64,000 nucleotides of DNA from Trichopria drosophilae (taxonomy: Eukaryota > Arthropoda > Insecta > Hymenoptera > Diapriidae): assembly GCA_030407085.1 (NCBI GenBank), contig CM059587.1:30663001-30727000 (forward strand), in the 5' to 3' direction. Below the pieces are notes generated by a model. That model saw nothing but the letters and a program-made list of their open reading frames with translations, was not told the DNA's origin and searched no databases. A program made the position numbers and the translations under genes. Position 1 is the first letter of the stretch, and each line of letters opens with the position of its first letter. This document shows, piece by piece, positions 22,655 through 33,848 of this stretch.

Positions 22655-23855
22655 TACAGGGTGTCCCAGAACTCCCGCATAATATTGCAAGGGGTGAATC
22701 TTGACCTCATTCTGAGCAAAAAAGTTTATTACCAAAATGGAATCTGAAGCTCAGAATTTGAGTGGCAAGCCATTGAAGTTTCAAAAAAAAAATATTTTTT
22801 TTTGCAATAACTCGGGTGGTTTTAAAGTTACATTAACGAATCCCGGTAAACATGTCGTCACAGCGACGTTTATGTAACGTTATATTTAGGGTGAATGTCC
22901 TACTTCAAAAACGTGTCGCATGCGACATTATTTTTAAAAATTTTCAATTTAGAGCAGAGAAATATGAAACAAGTAAATTATTGTAATCTTACATTTTAGA
23001 CAATTATATATACTGGAAAGTGGACATAGAGTAATTTCATTTTTGATGTATTTACATAAAGGTCGCTGTGACAACATGTTTACCGGAATGATGGCTGAAT
23101 TTAAAGGTTTTTTATAGAGCTACAACTTACCTTTGAGAGCATATGACCTGCAATGAATATTTCACCAGTTATCGACCTAAAAAGGGTAAAAACGGCCTTT
23201 TTTTGCAGTTTTCCGCGTCTAACTCATTTCCGTAAAATGCTAGTGAAATATCATATACAACAGCGTTGTAGAGCTTGAAAAGACGAAGAATTGTCCCTTC
23301 ATACGTTTCGTTTTGATAGAAATTGAGTCCGTGAGGAGACGTTAAATATCAGAAAATAGGCGAATAATGGATTTGACATTGCTGAAGCGCGTTTTTCGCC
23401 TATTTTCTGATTGTTAACGTCCCCCCACGGGCTCAATTTTTGTCAAAATTAAACGTATTAGAACGCAATTTCTTCGTTTTTTCAAGATCTACAATATTGT
23501 TGTGTATGATATTTAGCTAGTGTTCTACGGAAATGAGTTAGACGCGAAAGACTGCAAATAAAAGCCATTTTTACCCTTTTTAGGCCGATAACTGGCGAAA
23601 TATTCATTGCAGGTCATATGCTCTCGCAGGTAAGTAGTAGCTCTATAAAAAACCTTCAAATCCAGCCATCATTCGTTAATGTAACTTTAAAACGAGCCGA
23701 GTTATTGCAAAAAAACTATATTTTTTTTGTAACTTCAATGGCTTCCCACTCAAATTCTGAGCTTCAGATCCCATTTTGGTATTAATCTTTTTTGCTCAGA
23801 ATGATGTCAAGATTTATGCTCTAAATATTGTGCAGGAGTTCTGGGACACCCTGTA
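22655..23855. mobile_element. 1.2 kb palindromic foldback, TACAGGGTGTCCC ends
   Basis: Begins tacagggtgtcccagaactc and ends gagttctgggacaccctgta. The two halves are reverse complements over nearly their whole length, meeting near 23375 (cgaataatggatttgacatt is close to the centre). The left half carries an extra segment of about 250 bp (22840-23095) that is itself inverted (acatgtcgtcacagcgac / gtcgctgtgacaacatgt). Ends of this form, with TA at the junctions, are common in arthropod MITEs. No ORF is of interest. Confidence 0.85.
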
Positions 23856-24009
23856 TATAAACTATAAATATAATGGCAGCGGGTAACGCTGTTTATACAT
23901 GTACCCAGGCATATTCGTTGATTCTTGTTAAAAATACTGCTTTTTGTGCTATATGTATATTTATTTTGAGACAAATAAATTAAAGAAATTTCTTTAGTTA
24001 ACACTGCGA

Positions 24010-24236
24010 ACCCTGCGAAAAAGTTTAGGAAGGATTCTCACGAGAGCCTCACTAGATACTCATACGATTCTCATAAGATTCTCATCAGAATCCTATAGCT
24101 GCCATTTTTCTCAGCCGATTCTAGAATCTCATAAGACTCTCATCAAATTCTCTCATAAGAATCCTGTTTCAAATTCTCATGAGAAAATTTCTTATATGAT
24201 GCTCATGAGAATCCTACCTAAAATTTTTCGCAGGGT
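24010..24236. mobile_element. MITE with ACCCTGCGAAAAA ends and repeated words
   Basis: The TIRs are accctgcgaaaaagtttagg and its inverted match at 24236. The 227-bp interior is almost entirely variants of tctcataagattctcat and agaatcct in both orientations. Confidence 0.8.
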
Positions 24237-25319
24237 AATCTAATATATTATTTATGAAGTAAAAAAATAGGCAATTTTTATTAAAAATCATAAACCTTGA
24301 AACAAAATTTTAATTATAAAATTATTATCAACGAACATTTTTATTGTTGTTTTTGTCGGCTAAGTCCACTGGACCCAATGTATCATGGATGATTGACCAG
24401 CAAAAAAAAAAATTCTTCAGAATGATTGAAAAGTATTCGTTTTTGAACTTTGAATTTTATTTCGAAACCTTCTGAATGCTTCTTATGCTGACCAATAATA
24501 TTTATGCAAAGAGTAAGAAAAAGAATTCAGAAGTATTTAAGTTTCAAAGCTTCTCAATCATTCTTTGTGTATTGGGTAGAATCGGAAGTGGGATATATGA
24601 AAGGGTTAAACTAGGTCCTCAGTAAACGAGAAATTATTCACAAGTCTTGAAAAGTGAATCATTCTTAATACTAGGGAATCCTATTTATTGGCCTCCAAGT
24701 GTTCAAAATGATTTACAAATATAAACTGCATACAGCGGGAATATTTATGAATGCTATGAATGCTTCAAAAATTATTCAGAATGATCCCGAAGTATTGTCA
24801 AAATTTTAGTAACGAACAATTATTTCGAAGCACGCATTCGCCCAAAAAGAGAACGGCATCTGGCCGCTCAACAGAATGATCCCTTAAAGAGAAAGCCCAT
24901 CAAGGGAGATCTTACTGTATTCAAAACGAGAGTAGTTTGTTCTTAAATTAGAATGGAATATGATTGAAAATAAATAATTATTCAAGGAGGAAAATCAAAT
25001 AGGATTCAACGCCATAAAACTAATTGCTTTTGATTAATTCTTCGTTTGCTGGGACACTCCACATGATATATATTCCTACCAAATGAAAAATTATTCAGAA
25101 AGATTGAAAAGTATTTACAATTTAGTATTTCTGAAGTTTCAATTCTATTTATTGATCTTCGTGAATACTTCCCTATTATAAATCGTAAATCCTATTACAA
25201 AAATTGAGAATACATTTCCTATGATTCCCAATACTTATTCTAAATGAAAGTATATATTATACATATCAGTGCATAACACGTATAGTATCAATTTTAATGC
25301 TGTCATCAGTTGTACTAGT
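24237..25319. other. Unclassified AT-rich stretch with repeated motif
   Basis: Variants of attcagaatgattgaaaagt occur several times (about 24415, 24770, 25090), suggesting another degenerate word-repeat element. No gene or clean ends were found. Confidence 0.35.
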
Positions 25320-26077
25320 GCGAATCTCTCCTGGGGATCACTAGACCTTGTAGTTAGTAGAGAGCTAAATTTTCGGCCTTTCTGGAGCGCTTGGAGTTGG
25401 CTCGAAGTGCGTGTTGGATTCCTATAAACGGGGTTTCTCGGATGTGGATGAGGGTGCGGCCGTATAAACGGATAACCTAAAGTGAGTGGGTGGGCTAAAG
25501 TACGGGGAAGGTATGGCTTAAAGACCGGAACTTGCCTGCTATTGCGGCCCCCAGCATGGGAGAGTCGACGCTTGCCGGATGCCTGCTTCAGCCAATGGGT
25601 GGCAGTAAGCGCTGGCCAAGTGCTGCGGGAATGCTGGGGATGACGAAGAAGCGGTCCCTCAAATGCTTGTCGGCCCAATCATTTAGGTATTATCGGTATT
25701 ATTAGCCGCGTCGATGACTCTTCCTGCCTTAGGGAGGTTGGGGGACGCGGTCTTGAAGCATTTCGAGCGAAGGCTTTGAGGATACAGCCGTAAAACTAGG
25801 AGCCCTCGTTTTCGGATGCGAGGGTGTGCATGCCTGGTGTTGCGTGATATTACCGATGCCCAGGTCGGAGATAACAGCCCGGCTAGGCTGCTCATAGCAG
25901 CACGTGTAAAAGGCTTGTTTCGCTCCATGGGGCCCGGTGGTTCCGGAATGAGAACCCACGGGGCACCAAGTGTTGCACGGACAAGGCCACATCGCAATAA
26001 GTGTGGAATGCATATACCGGGGCTTTGGAATTATGGTTCCGGTTGGCGGGTGGTGTCACTGGCGAGGATCCGGGGCG

Positions 26078-26100
26078 AGAGAGAGAGAGAGAGAGAGAGG
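26078..26100. repeat. (GA)n microsatellite
   Basis: An uninterrupted run of about eleven GA units inside the 5' part of the retrotransposon. Confidence 0.9.
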
Positions 26101-26879
26101 GGGAAACTCAAAAAACCCACACACACATATATGATGCAAGGAACAAAAGGAAATGACGTAACGGTGCGCAATAATACCGGGGATCCCACCCCACAAGAAA
26201 TTCTGCCCAGCAACGCAAGCAGCGCAAGAAAGCCGAGACGAGCGACCTGACCGGGAGCGTAACGGAACTGAGTAACGCGAGCCAAACTAATGACGAGCGA
26301 TGCAGATCAGTGACCGGCAGACCATGGTATAGCGATGCGGGCTTGCGCAATTCCACAAGAAGTGGAAGGAAGATGATGAGTTGATGGTGCGCTACCACCA
26401 AGAGATGCGCGCCGTCATTAAGCGCATGGTTATGGCAGTAGGTGGGCAGCCTACAATAAAGTTGTTAAAGGAGGCATCCCTCAACTCGAGGCCATTCTAG
26501 AAGGCATCGAGAATAAACATAGAGATGGTTCGAAGGCGTACATCAATCTGCAAGTCCTGCAGAAGAAGAATTAAAAAACAGCAGTAGATAACTGCTACAA
26601 GCTGAACGCCTCAATCCCTGCCAATCCCAGGGAGAGAAAGAGGGGAGCACCCAGTCATCCGGCTGCTGACCTGAATGTTCCGAAAGGAACAAGAATGGGA
26701 GGCAACATGACGATCCCGCCACCTTTCGATGGATGAATCGAGAATCGAGACTGGCTGATCTCAACCCCCACACGGACGCACCCGAGAAGAAGAGACAAAC
26801 AAGGAAGAAGAAAAAGAAAAAGAAGAGGACTAAGCCCGAAGCTATCGCCCTTCATTGAGCTGAAAAATACATCAGCAGA

Positions 26880-27363
26880 TGGAAGGAAGGATCTCTCCCA
26901 ACCGCTGCAAATCGGAGTAAAGGGGGAGTGGGGCGTCCAGGAGCCGAGTCCACGAGCCAGCCTGGAGATAAGAGACGCTGACTCTCTCACAACATACAAG
27001 GAGGTGGAAGAGGTCCTTCGATCACGCCTGGGGAAGTACGCGGGGCACCTGCGTATTGGACTGGTCAACTGCCGCATCCGTCAATGGTAAGACGTGACGA
27101 GATGCTATCCGTGCCTAAACTTCGGATATAGAAGCACCGAATGCAGGAGACCTGACTGGAAGAACACCTGTTACCGAAGCGGCGCAGAGAGCCATAAAGA
27201 GGGGACGTATACGTCGAAGCCGCAGTGCTGTCTCTGCGCCGAGCAGGGGGCGAAGCCTGATCGACGATTACACATCGCGGAATCCGCCCGCTGCCAGGTG
27301 TGCAAGGAGGCCTTATCCAGGCCAAATGATGGCAATAAAAAGAAAGCCCAGCGTGCAGCAGGG
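26880..27363 (+). pseudogene. ORF1 (gag) C-terminal part with CCHC-type knuckles
   Basis: Readable pieces are EIRDADSLTTYKEVEEVLRS and RLGKYAGHLRIGLVNCRIR. After an in-frame stop near 27090 come CYPCLNFGYRSTEC, CYRSGAESHKEGTY and CCLCAEQGA. This is the zinc-knuckle series of R1-type ORF1 proteins. The knuckles are eroded: His to Tyr in the first, and Cys to Ser in the second. The intact protein would be an RNA-binding nucleocapsid-like chaperone of the element. Confidence 0.8.
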
Positions 27364-27365
27364 TA

Positions 27366-28100
27366 ACCTAAATAGAAGCAGGATGGCTCATAATCTCCTG
27401 GCTCAAATCTGTCGCGAGAAAAACGTAGATCTTGTTCTCTTGACTGAACAATACCGCGACAGAGACGGACTTGTGATATGCGGACAAACTCGGCACAGCG
27501 GCCTTATGGATAACGGACTTTCACCGGATCCTTGTTACAGATAGCGGCTCTGGCAGGGGCTACGTCTGGGCGAGGAGCAGCGACATGCCCTTCATTGACT
27601 GCTATTTCACGCCAAACGAGAGGATCGTCGACTTCCAGGCCAAACTAAATGACCTGAAAGATACGGTCCGGAGTATTGAGGGAGATATTCTATCGAGGGA
27701 GGCAGTCTCCAGACTGGGACTGGTGGTGCTGAACACCGGTACCACCTCAACTTTTCGACCTAGGTACAAGGAGACCATCGTCGATGTCTCCTTTGCCTCA
27801 GAAGGTCTGGCGGCGCGGGTTGATGGCTGGCAGGTGACCGCATATTACACCGGAAGCGATCATACATCGTCAATCGTACATCTCCTTTCACATTATAGGA
27901 GACCAGCAAACAAATTACCATCATCACAAACAACGCCCCACGCCCCCCCCCCCATTTCGCGGTGGAACATCGCCAAAATGGATGTTGAGAAGCTGTCTCT
28001 GGCCACAGCAAGAATAAAGGCCTCCCTCGATGATATTCCTCCTAGACACGCAGGCTCAGGCGCGAGAAACTATGCGCCTGTTACAACGAGCTTGTGAGGA
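27366..28100 (+). pseudogene. APE-type endonuclease domain, frameshifted
   Basis: Begins NLNRSRMAHNLLAQICREKN and continues with VDLVLLTEQYRD, the N-terminal strand and metal-binding Glu region of R1-clade endonucleases. A frameshift near 27545 changes phase. The rest reads GLVVLNTGTTSTFRPR, IVDVSFASEGL and YYTGSDHTSSIV, the last holding the catalytic SDH motif. Several residues between these blocks are missing. Confidence 0.8.
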
Positions 28101-28439
28101 AGTGATACCGAAGGTACCACATCGACGGAATCGCCGAACTGTTTGCAATTTACTGGTGCCGTCACCTGAAGAAGGTAGTCGCCTAGCTCACAAACGCGAT
28201 CCTCGTAACGCAGCCTATAAAACTGCCGTCTATTTCCAAAACAAGAGAGAACCCCGCCGTGGGGTCTAGGGTATAAAATTGTTATGCAGAAAGTAGGGGC
28301 ATTCAAACCAAGCGCCCCCACTGATCCACAAATCCTACACAACATCGTAGAGACCGTATTCCCCACCCATCCGAAGAGTCCGATCGCCCGGCATCTACGC
28401 ACCCGCCGGTAGCTCCCCCCTTTACACTAAGGGAGCTAC

Positions 28440-29152
28440 ATGGCTACATCAGGCAGCAGCTTTGCTGCGAAACAGGAAGACGCCGGGTCCGGATGGAATT
28501 CTAGCAGAGGAGTTAAAGGCCGTAGTTGAAAAGCAGCCACTTGCTCGATATGTATAACATCTGTTTGAGGGCTGGCTACTTCCGCTGGAAAGTGGGAAAG
28601 CTAGTCCTCATAAGCAAGGACAAGGGACCAGCAGAGGCAGCGTCATCGCACCGACCTTTGTGCATGTTGGACACCTCTGGCAAATTCCTGGAGAAAATGA
28701 TCAGAGTAGACTTCTAAGTCGGGATTCTAAGATTGGATATACCCGAGGGCGCATTCCTGGTCGGATATGCCGACGATGTCCCGGCAGTCGTTATAGCTAG
28801 AGACGCCGTGACAGTTCAAGCTCGACTCAACCGGGTAATGATGCATATTCTCCTCTGGATGGACGAGCACAGGGTAGAGTTGGCATTAGTCAAGGCCGAG
28901 ACCGTGCTTTTAACGAAGAGGAGGATTCCCACTACTATAGATTTCAAGGTGGGAAACGAGACGGTCCAGACCAAACCAACAATAAAATATCTAGGACGGA
29001 ACCTTGATATCAGGCTCACCTTCTGGCCACACGTACATCGAATGGCGGACAGGGCGGCAAAAGTCACCACGTCGCTTGCCAGAATTCCAATTGCCTGCGT
29101 ACCGTTGAAGCAGTATGATGCGTATCGCACGATCTCAGAGCCCGCAGTGTGA
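28440..29152 (+). pseudogene. Reverse transcriptase with central deletion
   Basis: The first block reads RKTPGPDGILAEELKAV. After a frameshift come LDMYNICLRAGYFRWKVGKL and HRPLCMLDTSGKFLEKMI (RT fingers region). The next recognisable block is already FLVGYADDVPAVV, the YADD catalytic box, followed by the thumb (KAETVLLTKRR, IKYLGRNLDIRLTFWPHV). The roughly 200 or more residues that should separate LEKMI from YADD, including the first palm aspartate, are absent. The element therefore cannot encode an active RT. Confidence 0.85.
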
Positions 29153-29555
29153 TGGTGGTGGCTGTTGTTATTTCCATCCACCTCCTCGCCCAGGAGCGAA
29201 TGTTCGTCCACCAGAAGAAAGCAAAATTAGGGTTGCCCTGCGCCAGAGATACTGCCAGAAGACGGACCATAGCTTGGCAGGATCTCTGGACCCAGGAGAC
29301 AAGAGGAGGAGGAGGGACGATGGAGTGCTCACCTGATCGGCGAGCTAAATGATTGGACCAATCGCCAGTTCGGCGAGGTAAATTATTATCTATGTACATA
29401 CTGCGGTTGTATCCGCGACGACGCCCTCCACACATTTTTTAAATCAGAAATCAGTGGAAGGATGCCAGGATTGCCAGGCGGATTCTCAAAGAAGAAGTTG
29501 CACAATTCATGTCGGAAAATATCGTCCGGCTGCTGCTGCAAGATGGGCCGGGGAT

Positions 29556-29730
29556 CAAAGTTCCGAAAATCAAAACCCCAAAAGGCTAAAATTTCGATAT
29601 TGCGTTAATCCAAGTTATTTTAATTTGCTTTCGTTTTGCCAAATTTTCAAAGACAAAGTGAAGAAAATCACGCTGGAGCCATGCTATATCGAAATTTTGG
29701 CCTTTCGGTGTGTTGATTTTCGGAACTTTG
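29556..29730. mobile_element. 175-bp MITE inside the retrotransposon 3' end
   Basis: The ends caaagttccgaaaatcaaaa and the inverted ttgattttcggaactttg extend into aaaatttcgatat pairs, giving TIRs of about 45 bp. It interrupts the GC-rich retrotransposon sequence and is AT-rich by contrast, so it is the younger insertion. Confidence 0.8.
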
Positions 29731-29897
29731 TTCCCCAGTCACAAGATGAAGACGTCAAGAACCGCTGAATTCGTCGAAGCGGTCCTCCGACAAAAAAAAA
29801 AAGGGATACGGACGCAACCGCAACATGAACAAAGTAAATGATTCTGTAGTAAATATTAAATATGATTTATTTATTTACTGTTAGTCACTGGGAGCCA

Positions 29898-31233
29898 CCC
29901 ATACAGCACAGGAATTTTCTGTAATGTATCGGAAACGTTTCAGAAACGTTTCCGCGAAAATTTGAATTATTTCAGATACATATCGGATATGTGTCGGAAA
30001 CGTATCGGAAATCTTTAAATGTGGTAACCATGGCCGTTTTAGCTAGTCGCAGAAAAGTAACGCTAAGCGCTTTGTTAACAAAAATACAACGGAAACATAA
30101 CGGACACGTAACTTGATAAAATGTGTTTTATTATAGAAATGTAACTGGAAGGTATCGTACACGTAATAGTTGTATTTATAGTTACGTTACGGAATGATAA
30201 CAGAAACATAACGGACATATTTTTCCCCTTAGTTTCAGAATGTAACGGAAATATAGCGGAAACATATCGGAAAACGTTTCTAGGAAACAGCGGTCGTAAT
30301 ATTGAAAAAACGTTTCACATCTGCAATGAACCTCAAAAATATGTACACATTAGAAAGTTCTAAGAAAACGTAAAATGATTATATAAAAATAAAACTTTTG
30401 ATGTATATCCTTCTGCTGTAATATTCATATTTTTCTGCATCAAGAATTTTGTTTGGTGACTTCTTGGACGATGGGAGGCAGATGGTGTAGGATCAGGGAT
30501 AAAAAAAAGGTCCAAATTGATTTCTATATCGTTTTAGAAATTTGCAATGAAGTTTTCTGTGTTAGTATCTCCATGCCGTCGTGTCAAAAAAAGTCAGCAA
30601 AATTTCGAATCATATTCGGGATTTTTGCATCGATACATCGTGAAGTTTAGTATCCCTTTCATTTCCGCATTGAAATTGTAAGTCATCCTATAAATTTTTT
30701 ATAGTTTGAAAATTTGTAATTAAATTGGATAACAAATTAAATAAAAAAACTAGCGGACGTGAGTAATTTTTCATCATATACAATTTTGTTCAAACTTGAC
30801 ACATTTTGTACATAAAATGTGTTGAATCACTTTTGGTGCAAGTCTGTATACAATAAATTGTATATTTTTAATATACAATTTGTAATCAATTTTTTCACTT
30901 GGGAAATATGTCCGTTATATTTCTGTTATCATTCCGTAACGTAACTATAAATACAACTATTACGTGTACGATACCTTCCAGTTACATTTCTATAATAAAA
31001 CACATTTTATCAAGTTACGTGTCCGTTATGTTTCCGTTGTATTTTTGTTGCGTAACAAAGCGCTTAACGTTACGTTTCTGCGACTAGCTAAAACGGCCAT
31101 GGTTACTACATTTAAAGATTTCCGATACGTTTCCGACACATATCCGTTATATATCTGAAATGATTTCAAATTTTCGCGGAAACGTTTCTGAAACGTTTCC
31201 GATACATTACAGAAAATTCCTGTGCTGTATGGG
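29898..31233. mobile_element. 1.3 kb foldback with 335-bp terminal arms
   Basis: The left arm is 29898-30235 and the right arm 30898-31233, nearly exact reverse complements beginning cccatacagcacaggaattt. The arms are themselves made of repeated words (cggaaacg, acggacac, gtaacg). Between them are about 660 bp without ORFs of note. Confidence 0.9.
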
Positions 31234-32157
31234 CAGTGGTTGCTGAGTCACGACTTTTTTTCGTATTTTTGACGACAAAATGGATGCAATTTTAATTATT
31301 TATTTAGTTACTGGGATCCAGTAACTGACAAGAAACCAGCCCCACTGTGAATTATTGTAACCAGTCCCACGGTGGAACCATAAACCAAGACTCCCTTATG
31401 GTGCTTAACGCATTCTTCCCCTTCTTCGGATAAAAAACTAAAGAAAAAAAAACTAATTCGAATCAATCATTTACGTCGCTTTTCCTACATCATAACCATC
31501 ATAACAATAAGCCAGTTCGAATTGTACACTTATAGAAATCAATGCGCAGAGGACCTCGGTCAGAATGATTCAAATTGTATACATACCTGTTTTCACACGA
31601 TGATATACCAATTACGCGAAAAGAAGGAGAGAGACTCTGAATGCAAGAAAAAGATTCTCATATCTCATAAATTTTCCAGCACTCACCTCCCACTTGGATG
31701 GTAACAACGGAACCTAGGAAAATCCGAATGTGACTTTTCAATGCACTTGGGGTAGACCCTTAATAAAACGCATTAAAATACTAAAAGTGTATATCACTCG
31801 ATCTTTATTACAGTAATGGACTTCACAATTTTTTTAATATACAGAACTAATTTTATTCCCAGATGTGCACTTGCACTGGACTTTGTCGTCACATTAAGCC
31901 GACTACATATTTTAACAATGATTAGCTATTAATTCACGATTAACATGTTACAAAAGTAACGTTCCAAGAAACTTCATGATCTGAAGGTGTCACCGATCCA
32001 ATATTTTTTAAAATTGCATATCTGAAATTAAAGGAAATATCAATTAATTAGTATCCAGCGATTTATGTAAGTTTTTGTTTTATATGCATGTTTAAACAAA
32101 AGTAAACCAATATATATTTAATTCATGTAACTCATCTTTGAATTCACATAGAAATAT
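31234..32157. other. Unclassified intergenic sequence
   Basis: No gene or element was recognised. The words cagtaactgac and ttactgggatccag near 31305-31330 resemble the left flank of the foldback (gttagtcactgggagcc). They may belong to an older host repeat. Confidence 0.35.
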
Positions 32158-33042
32158 CCCAGCAATCGAATTTGGATAGAGTTGTATAGAATTGGATTCA
32201 ATTATTAAATTCTGAATCCATTGTACTTTGTTCTGAATCCATTTTAATACGTAAATACAATTCTATTCGTTCATACGAATAAAAAGGTTACTTTCTGAAT
32301 TCATATTAATCCAAAAAAAGTTTTCTTTTTAAAAACGAAATATTGAATGCATCCATATTCAACATTACGGATTCAAAACTATCCAAGTGTATTCATTTCA
32401 ATCCAAAAAAAGTTGTATTTCAAAAATGAAACTTTCAATACATCCGTATTCAACTTTATGGTTTCAAAACTATCCAAGTGTATTCATTTCAATCCAAAAA
32501 AAGTTGTATTTCAAAAATGAAACTTTTAATACATCTGTATTCAACATTATGGATTCAAAACTATCCAAGTGTATTCATTTCAATCCAAAAAAGTTGTATT
32601 TCAAAAACGAAACTTTCAATACATCTATATTCAACATTACGGATTCAAAAGTAGCCAAGTGTATTCATTTCAATTCAAAAAAAGTTTCTTTCTTAAAAAC
32701 AAAATATCGAATGCCTTTGTATTGAACATTACGGATTCAAAACTACCTATTATTATTTCAATGCAAGAAAAGTTTTCTTTCAAAAACGAAATTTCAAAAT
32801 CCGTATTTAATATTACGGACTCAAAACTATCCAAGTGTATTCATTTCAATGGATTACTTTTTTTGAAATTCAATCCGGCAAATTACGCTTCCGATTGTAC
32901 TCTTAATTGTGTTCATAAAATTGAATACAGATGGATTCCTTTCTTCAGAATTCAATCCATTTGAAGACATATTTACTATCAAAGTATGAATTCAAAATGA
33001 ATTGAAATTTTCAATCCAATCCTATCCAATTTCAATTGCTGG
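32158..33042. mobile_element. MITE with CCCAGCAAT ends and internal tandem array
   Basis: The left end is cccagcaatcgaatttggat. The right end, inverted, is ccagcaattgaaattggat. Between about 32290 and 32850 is a tandem array of roughly 91-bp units (gtattcatttcaatccaaaa starts near 32387, 32479, 32570 and 32660). The overlapping ORFs of 112 and 131 codons come from this array and are not genes. Confidence 0.85.
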
Positions 33043-33848
33043 TATGTATGGTAAACGGTTCATAAAGCTTTTCACGTGATCTAAACTCTCTCTATCTAAT
33101 CTGTGAATGTTATTTTTAACAATTTTGAAAAATTAATCTCCATTTTCACAAAAAGAAAAGAATAATTTGCATTTTTTACCAATTTACAAATCTTTTTCTT
33201 TGTTTTTAACTTTGTTTAAAATAAAGTTACTTACTTACTGTAAACTCGCAAAAAGAAAATTATAGGCTGTAGCACCGGTAAACAGTTCGGTTAAAGCAAG
33301 TGAACAGTGGTGCGCCGCATGGCATGTTTCCATAGCTACATTCCATTAATTTTCAACATTGGTTAAATTCTATATTTTAATATTATTAAAAACACATTTC
33401 CTGTAATTTATATTTACAGTATCAGTCACTGAATATATCCACTGTATAATTGAATAGGACCTTGTGTAAAAAAAGTGTGTAACAGAATGGTAAGCATTAT
33501 TCCGATATTTAAATGTTATAATGAGAAGGAAATGAGAAAAATTTTAATCCAATAAAACATTTTCAATAAATTTTACTATTTGCGCTCGAATACTATGCTC
33601 AATGCATAAGATAAACAAATGTGCCACTATTCACTTACCCTAAACTCTACAGCTTTTTCCAAAAACCCAACTCATAATTTTCTCTCCTTAGATCACATAA
33701 AAAGCTTTAAGAATCGATTATTATAAGTATTTCTATCTCTCTTCAAAGAAAACTTATATGAATTAGAAAACTTCACGATGAATGCCCCATATTATGTATA
33801 TTATATTGAAAGACATAAAAATCATTTGCAAGTATTAATTATAAAATA
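33043..33848. other. CHCHD2 3' flank
   Basis: AT-rich, and no other gene was seen. It holds the 3' UTR of the minus-strand gene. A polyadenylation signal could not be chosen with confidence. Confidence 0.4.

Larger units (their letters stand above)
25320..29800 (+). mobile_element. Degenerate R1-like non-LTR retrotransposon
   Basis: A GC-rich island in an AT-rich region, read left to right: presumed 5' region (25320-26080), ORF1 remains, APE endonuclease remains, RT remains, and a short A run near 29790. Domain order and motif style fit the R1 clade of insect non-LTR elements. Many frameshifts, stops and a deletion in the RT make it inactive. A small TIR element is inserted in its 3' part (29556-29730). 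Target-site duplications were not identified, so the ends are approximate. Confidence 0.8.

Noticed and set aside
24010..24236. Possible CRISPR-like array (regular short repeats)
   Set aside because: The repeats are degenerate, in both orientations, lack spacers, and sit between TIRs in an animal genome.
25683..26401. Several ORFs of 80-145 codons on both strands in the GC-rich region
   Set aside because: Few stops are expected in GC-rich DNA. The real coding signal of the retrotransposon is on the plus strand further right.
32387..32964. Overlapping ORFs of 112 and 131 codons
   Set aside because: They follow the 91-bp tandem array of a MITE. A unit length not a multiple of three shifts the same peptide between frames.
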